Shown: positions 33,031 through 36,413 of the stretch, in pieces
Position numbering within the stretch: position 1 is the stretch's first letter
Layout of the letters: the number at the start of each line of letters is the position of its first letter
Source: an uncultured Fibrobacter sp.
Lineage (GTDB): Bacteria; Fibrobacterota; Fibrobacteria; Fibrobacterales; Fibrobacteraceae
Reading direction: 5' to 3'
Length of the DNA: 36,413 nt
NCBI GenBank assembly: GCA_900313675.1
Contig: OMSO01000050.1
Location: forward strand, 1-36,413
Made by a program: the position numbers and the translations under genes
Notes under the pieces: model-generated
Told to the model about the DNA's origin: nothing
Database searches by the model: none
What the model saw: the letters and a program-made list of their open reading frames with translations, nothing else

Positions 33031-34560
33031 ATGTTCCGAAGGATCCGTTCTTATTGCTTGTTGGGCATCAAGGCTATTCCGGTTAGCGTAGAAGTTGATG
33101 CTGCGCTTGGATTGCCCGGTTTTACCCTGGTGGGGCTCCCGGACAATGCGGTAAGAGAGTCTAGGGAGCGTGTCGTTTCGGCGATACGTTCCGTGGACAA
33201 GGTGGTGACAGGTTTCCGAACAACCGTAAACCTGTCACCCGCGGATTTGCGTAAAGAAGGTAGCGCTCTGGATTTGCCTTTGGCCATTGGGCTCTTGACC
33301 GCTACCGATGAGTTGTCTATTCCTAATTTGGAAAAGTGTGTTTTTGTTGGGGAGCTCTCCCTGGATGGCCTCTTGAAGGGCGTCCGGGGAGTCCTTTCCA
33401 TCGCTATGGACTTGGTTCACGACAAGGATTCCATTCTGGTAATCCCTAGGGAAAACGAACAGGAGGCTTCTCTTGTGGAGGGCCTGCGTTATGTATGTGC
33501 GGACACGCTTAAAGAATGTATAGAGATTTTAGAACAAAATAATGAAGAACTTGTTTGCCGGGCGAGGGGGCTTGACCGGCAGAGGTTTTCGTCGGGACTG
33601 GATGTTCCCGATTTCAAGAACGTGGTGGGCATGGAAGGGGTCAAGCGGGCCCTGGAAGTGGCCGCCGCAGGCGGGCACAATTTCCTTCTGGTGGGTTCGC
33701 CTGGCGCAGGGAAGACTCTTTGCGCCAGGTGTCTCCCGGGAATCTTGCCGGAAATGTGCGACGAAGAAATTCTGGAGACTACCCGCATTCATTCTTGCGC
33801 CAGGCGCTCCGGCGACATGGAGTCGTTTCGTCCGGTGCTTTTACGCCCCTTCCGGACGCCGCACCACAGCGCCTCCATGGTGGCGCTGGTGGGCGGCGGT
33901 GCGCGGCTCTTGCCCGGCGAGGCAAGCCTTGCCCACAACGGCGTGCTGTTTCTGGACGAACTTCCGGAATTCAACCGCAGTGTGCTGGAGGCTCTGCGGG
34001 AGCCTATGGAAGACGGAGAGATTTCGGTGAGCCGTGCCAGCGGGACGGTGGTGTGGCCTGCACGCTTTATGATGGGGGCGGCTATGAATCCCTGCCCTTG
34101 TGGGTATTCTATGGACCCGAAGAAGGTCTGCACCTGTCTGCCTGATGCCCGCAAGCGCTACCAGGAAAAAATATCTGGCCCGCTGCTGGACCGTATCGAC
34201 ATCCAGGTGAGCGTCCCGCCGGTAGAAACGTCCCAGTTTGCCTGCGGGTCGGGCGCCGAAACGTCGGCGGAAACTCGCCAGCGGGTGTGTGCCGCCCGGG
34301 AAATTCAACGCAGGCGTTTTGCCGGACTTTCGTTCCGTTGCAATGCCGCCATGAATTCCGAAGCGGCAAGACGCTTTGCCCAGATGGAGGGGGCAACCGA
34401 AAAGTTCGCCGTCGCCTCTGCGGACAAGATGAACCTGAGCGCTCGGGGGTATTACCGCCTGCTGAAGGTGGCCCGCACCATTGCGGACCTGCGCCATTCG
34501 GAGCCCGTAGAAATTCCGGACCTGGCCGAAGCGCTACGGTACCGGGCGTTTAGGGGGTGA
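33031..34560 (+). CDS. comM: YifB/ComM family AAA+ ATPase (branch-migration helicase)
   Basis: Mg-chelatase-like AAA+ helicase. ComM extends D-loops and integrates DNA during natural transformation in several Proteobacteria. The 509 residues show the N-terminal Lon-protease-like domain (VSVEVDAALGLPGFTLVGLPDNAVRES, NLSPADLRKEGSALDLPLAI), Walker A GSPGAGKT (about 222-229), Walker B VLFLDELPEF, the insert RPFRTPHHSASMVALVGGG, a cysteine cluster (NPCPCGYSMDPKKVCTC) and YQEKISGPLLDRIDIQV with a C-terminal helical lid. I chose the ATG at 33031 (MFRRIRSYCLLG), matching the family start; an upstream ATG at 32992 would lie inside spoVG. It is coupled to spoVG (2-bp gap) and so probably under sigma-54 control. 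The stop is 6 bp before a heptad array. Confidence 0.95.
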   Translation: MFRRIRSYCLLGIKAIPVSVEVDAALGLPGFTLVGLPDNAVRESRERVVSAIRSVDKVVTGFRTTVNLSPADLRKEGSALDLPLAIGLLTATDELSIPNLEKCVFVGELSLDGLLKGVRGVLSIAMDLVHDKDSILVIPRENEQEASLVEGLRYVCADTLKECIEILEQNNEELVCRARGLDRQRFSSGLDVPDFKNVVGMEGVKRALEVAAAGGHNFLLVGSPGAGKTLCARCLPGILPEMCDEEILETTRIHSCARRSGDMESFRPVLLRPFRTPHHSASMVALVGGGARLLPGEASLAHNGVLFLDELPEFNRSVLEALREPMEDGEISVSRASGTVVWPARFMMGAAMNPCPCGYSMDPKKVCTCLPDARKRYQEKISGPLLDRIDIQVSVPPVETSQFACGSGAETSAETRQRVCAAREIQRRRFAGLSFRCNAAMNSEAARRFAQMEGATEKFAVASADKMNLSARGYYRLLKVARTIADLRHSEPVEIPDLAEALRYRAFRG

Positions 34561-34566
34561 GAGGAT

Positions 34567-34601
34567 CTAGGGGCTAGGATCTAGGGATTAGGGGCCTGAG
34601 G
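34567..34601 (+). repeat. telomere-like heptad array with a second heptad type downstream
   Basis: CTAGGGG, CTAGGAT, CTAGGGA, TTAGGGG, CCTGAGG in 7-bp register. In the same gap, CATTACA, CATCTCA, CATTACA, CATTGTT (34636-34663) forms another period-7 series, and TGTGAGAT/ATCTCACA (34624-34651) an inverted repeat. The gap 34561-34702 holds no gene. Confidence 0.75.
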
Positions 34602-34702
34602 CTGGACTAGTGGCCCTTTGGGGTGTGAGATTATTCATTACACATCTCACATTACACATTGTTTGGATTCCCCGATGAAACTCAGGGTAAAACTCCGGCT
34701 TG

Positions 34703-35068
34703 TTAGCGAGTCACCTTGATGCTGGCCATGGCCCCCTTGCTCTGGGGGATGGCGTTTGGCTTGCACACGGATACCTGCGTGGCTTGGGTCTTGGGGTAGT
34801 GGTCCAGAATGAATTTAGCGGTTTCAAGCACCAGCGTTTCTACCAGCTGGAACTTGCTGTCCTTGATAAACTTTTGTAGGTGTTCTGCCAGCTGGGCGTA
34901 GTCGATGGAGTGAATCAGGTCGTCGTTTCGGGCGGCAAGTGAAAAGTCCAACCACAGGTCCACGTTTAGCACCACGGGCTGAACTGCCTCCCTTTCGTAG
35001 GGAAGCGTCCCGATAATGCAGTCGAACTGCAGGTCTTTTATAGAAATACAGCCGCTACTGACTACCAT
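34703..35068 (-). CDS. folB: dihydroneopterin aldolase
   Basis: Folate pathway enzyme converting 7,8-dihydroneopterin to 6-hydroxymethyl-dihydropterin and glycolaldehyde. The 121-residue protein has the full family pattern: ISIKDLQFDCIIGTLPYERE (IGxxxxER), QPVVLNVDLWLDF, SIDYAQLAEHLQKF, LVETLVLETAKFIL (the conserved ET pair) and VSVCKPNAIPQSKGAMASIKV with the catalytic lysine in KPNAI. The start ATG overlaps the upstream gene's stop in ATGGTAG (7-bp overlap), so it is translationally coupled to the acidic membrane protein. No other folate genes are in view. Confidence 0.95.
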   Translation of the reverse strand: MVVSSGCISIKDLQFDCIIGTLPYEREAVQPVVLNVDLWLDFSLAARNDDLIHSIDYAQLAEHLQKFIKDSKFQLVETLVLETAKFILDHYPKTQATQVSVCKPNAIPQSKGAMASIKVTR

Positions 35069-36111
35069 ACGTAGAGCACGATGGCGGCAGTCAGGCTGAG
35101 TCCAGCCACGCCGAACCAGATGTTACGGGCCGTGGAGTAGGAATCCTGGGTCTTCTTGTTGGTCTTTTTGCGCTTCTGGAGCTCGGCGATGGTATAGCCG
35201 TTACCCAGGTCCGCTTTTTGTATCATGGCCTCTCGGCACTTGCCGTCGAAGTTACAGGCCTTGTCTACTTCGCCGAGGAGCTGGTCTTCGACATCGGACA
35301 GGTCGTCGTAGGCGTCCTTGGCCTCGTTGGCCTTGGAGTGCTGGATGACGCCCATGACTGCGGAACCTACGAAAACGGCGGCAAGACCAACGGCAGACCA
35401 GAAACGGACTTCGTCGGCGATACCGAAACGGTCGGTCACGTCACTGGATGCGTCATAAGCGGCGTCATCGCGGCTGTCGGCTTCACTGTTGTCAACGTCG
35501 CTGGCCACGTCGTAGCCTTCGTCTTCTTCCTCTTCTTCTTCGCAATCGGGGTCATTTTCGTCACACTCTTCTTCCTCTTCGTCTTTCGGACCAGCGCCAG
35601 CATCTGCGGCGGCAAATTCTGCGTCTTCGGCGGCGGCATCGGCGGTTGCGGACTTGAGTTGTATGGGGTCGCCGTTGATAAAGGCGATGGCGGTAGTGGC
35701 ACCCGGGATAAACACGGACTTGCCGTCGAAATAGACCTTTTCTACGTCGTCGGTGGCAGGCATGCCGCGACGGGGGTAAAGCTTGGCCTTGACCAGTGCG
35801 GAGTAGTCCGTTCCTTCGGGGGCGGTCAAGGCGGACATGGAGCTCAGGTCGCCAGCGCTACCCTGGTAAATCTGGTAGGCGGTAGGCTGTTCGCCGAAGG
35901 GGTCGGTGAACTTTTGGCGGACCACCAGGCGCCCCTCTTGGAGGGAGGAAACTTCATCTACAGGAATGGTCTTCAGCTCGCCACCGAACTCGGCGGTAAT
36001 GACTTCGTCCGGGGACCCGGGGTCCTGGGCGGTAAATTCTTCAATATCGTAGGGGCCGGCAAAGGCGGCGGCCACAAAAAGACATATCGTCGCTAAAAAC
36101 GAACGCTTCAT
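35062..36111 (-). CDS. exported acidic protein with two membrane helices, unknown function
   Basis: Not recognised; 349 residues. The signal peptide (1-18, MKRSFLATICLFVAAAFA) is followed by a folded-looking domain to about 170, with PVDEVSSLQEGRLVVRQKF, YQIYQGSAGDLSS and YFDGKSVFIPGATTAIAF. Then comes an Ala-rich and strongly Glu/Asp-rich low-complexity stretch (about 175-235, DEEEEECDENDPDCEEEEEE), which could bind calcium or act as a spacer. Two transmembrane helices follow (about 246-266, and 328-348 at the extreme C-terminus), bracketing a polar segment with CNFDGKCREAM. GGAG precedes the ATG by 8 bp. It is coupled to folB by a 7-bp overlap. It may be a lineage-specific envelope protein. 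Confidence 0.75.
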   Translation of the reverse strand: MKRSFLATICLFVAAAFAGPYDIEEFTAQDPGSPDEVITAEFGGELKTIPVDEVSSLQEGRLVVRQKFTDPFGEQPTAYQIYQGSAGDLSSMSALTAPEGTDYSALVKAKLYPRRGMPATDDVEKVYFDGKSVFIPGATTAIAFINGDPIQLKSATADAAAEDAEFAAADAGAGPKDEEEEECDENDPDCEEEEEEDEGYDVASDVDNSEADSRDDAAYDASSDVTDRFGIADEVRFWSAVGLAAVFVGSAVMGVIQHSKANEAKDAYDDLSDVEDQLLGEVDKACNFDGKCREAMIQKADLGNGYTIAELQKRKKTNKKTQDSYSTARNIWFGVAGLSLTAAIVLYVW

Positions 36112-36221
36112 TTTTCACTCCAATAATAAATACCCATTGAAATATATAAAAAAAAACGGGAAATGTTAAAAAATTGCGACAAAACAGCATTTAGACCCTG
36201 TTTTTGGGGCGTCAGCGGTTA

Positions 36222-36290
36222 TTTTAGGGTAGATATTGCCTTTTTTTACCGAAAATTCTACTTTTTAGCCCGTAAATTTTAACCCTAAAA
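36222..36290 (+). promoter_or_regulatory. long-range inverted repeat in the pgk leader
   Basis: TTTTAGGGT (36222-36230) and ACCCTAAAA (36282-36290) are perfectly complementary over 9 bp with 51 nt between, the second arm lying directly before the ribosome site GAGGA (36291-36295). If both arms are transcribed, pairing could bring a stem next to the ribosome site; it could also be an operator pair or chance in AT-rich DNA. Confidence 0.3.
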
Positions 36291-36302
36291 GAGGAATCCA
36301 TA

Positions 36303-36413
36303 ATGGCAAAGCTCTCTATCGAAGATCTCGAACTCGCCGGCAAGCGCGTGTTCATCCGTGTTGACTTCAACGTTCCGCAGGACAAGGTGACTGGCGAAAT
36401 CACCAACACCAAG
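36303..36413 (+). CDS. pgk: phosphoglycerate kinase, N-terminal fragment
   Basis: Glycolytic kinase transferring phosphate from 1,3-bisphosphoglycerate to ADP. Only 37 codons are in the window: [18 protein letters not shown] then [17 protein letters not shown], which is the family's invariant N-terminal block (GKRVxxRVDFNVP) forming part of the 3-phosphoglycerate site. The ATG at 36303 follows GAGGA by 7 bp. The gene runs off the end, so nothing can be said of its C-terminal half or of following genes. Confidence 0.95.
   Translation, partial: MAKLSIEDLELAGKRVFIRVDFNVPQDKVTGEITNTK

Overview
The window reads as chromosomal DNA of a Fibrobacter-like bacterium (phylum Fibrobacterota). The best taxonomic clue is a lipoprotein with the 'Fibrobacter succinogenes major paralogous domain' (26120-26812). 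A large GLUG-repeat exoprotein, T9SS-like C-terminal sorting domains, a Na+-translocating decarboxylase cluster and moderate GC with AT-rich intergenic gaps agree with this. No phage, plasmid, IS, CRISPR or antiphage system was found.

Layout. 1-977: 3'-truncated acetate kinase on the minus strand. 1149-5252: plus-strand PAP2 phosphatase, histidine phosphatase, a sensor/PP2C/anti-sigma kinase protein and its STAS partner. 5499-7948: gamma, biotin-carrier and beta subunits of a sodium-pumping decarboxylase. 8296-13905: a 1,869-residue secreted GLUG protein. 13842-14411: a zinc-motif ORF that reads straight through a tRNA-His gene. 14532-21347: a ComEC-like metallohydrolase, an acyl-ACP thioesterase, then an aroA / solute-binding protein / D-Ala-D-Ala carboxypeptidase-DUF1460 operon. 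22257-23655: cysS, apparently broken by a short internal deletion. 23659-26812: a DUF4874/DUF4832 exoprotein, a 410-bp array of covarying inverted repeats, a truncated secreted ORF and the Fibrobacter lipoprotein. 26962-30348: an MFS/acyltransferase/acyl-ACP-synthetase fusion. 30368-32548: MBL hydrolase, NAD(P)HX dehydratase and a CBM9-like protein. 32547-34560: symmetric palindromes, a textbook sigma-54 promoter, spoVG and comM/yifB. 34703-36111: folB and an acidic membrane protein. 36303 to the end: start of pgk.

The genes are mostly central metabolism (ackA, pgk, aroA, folB, the decarboxylase), envelope and lipid work (PAP2, S13-DUF1460, Aas-like fusion, thioesterase) and regulation (partner switching, SpoVG). 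The novelty lies mainly in non-coding DNA: the ACCTATAA/TTATAGGT dyad array with a recurrent 64-bp period (25572-25982), the sigma-54 region of spoVG-comM, dispersed telomere-like heptad arrays that supply stop codons, a covarying GTCAT hairpin family, and start-proximal -10 boxes suggesting leaderless mRNAs. All function calls come from reading motifs; no database search was run.
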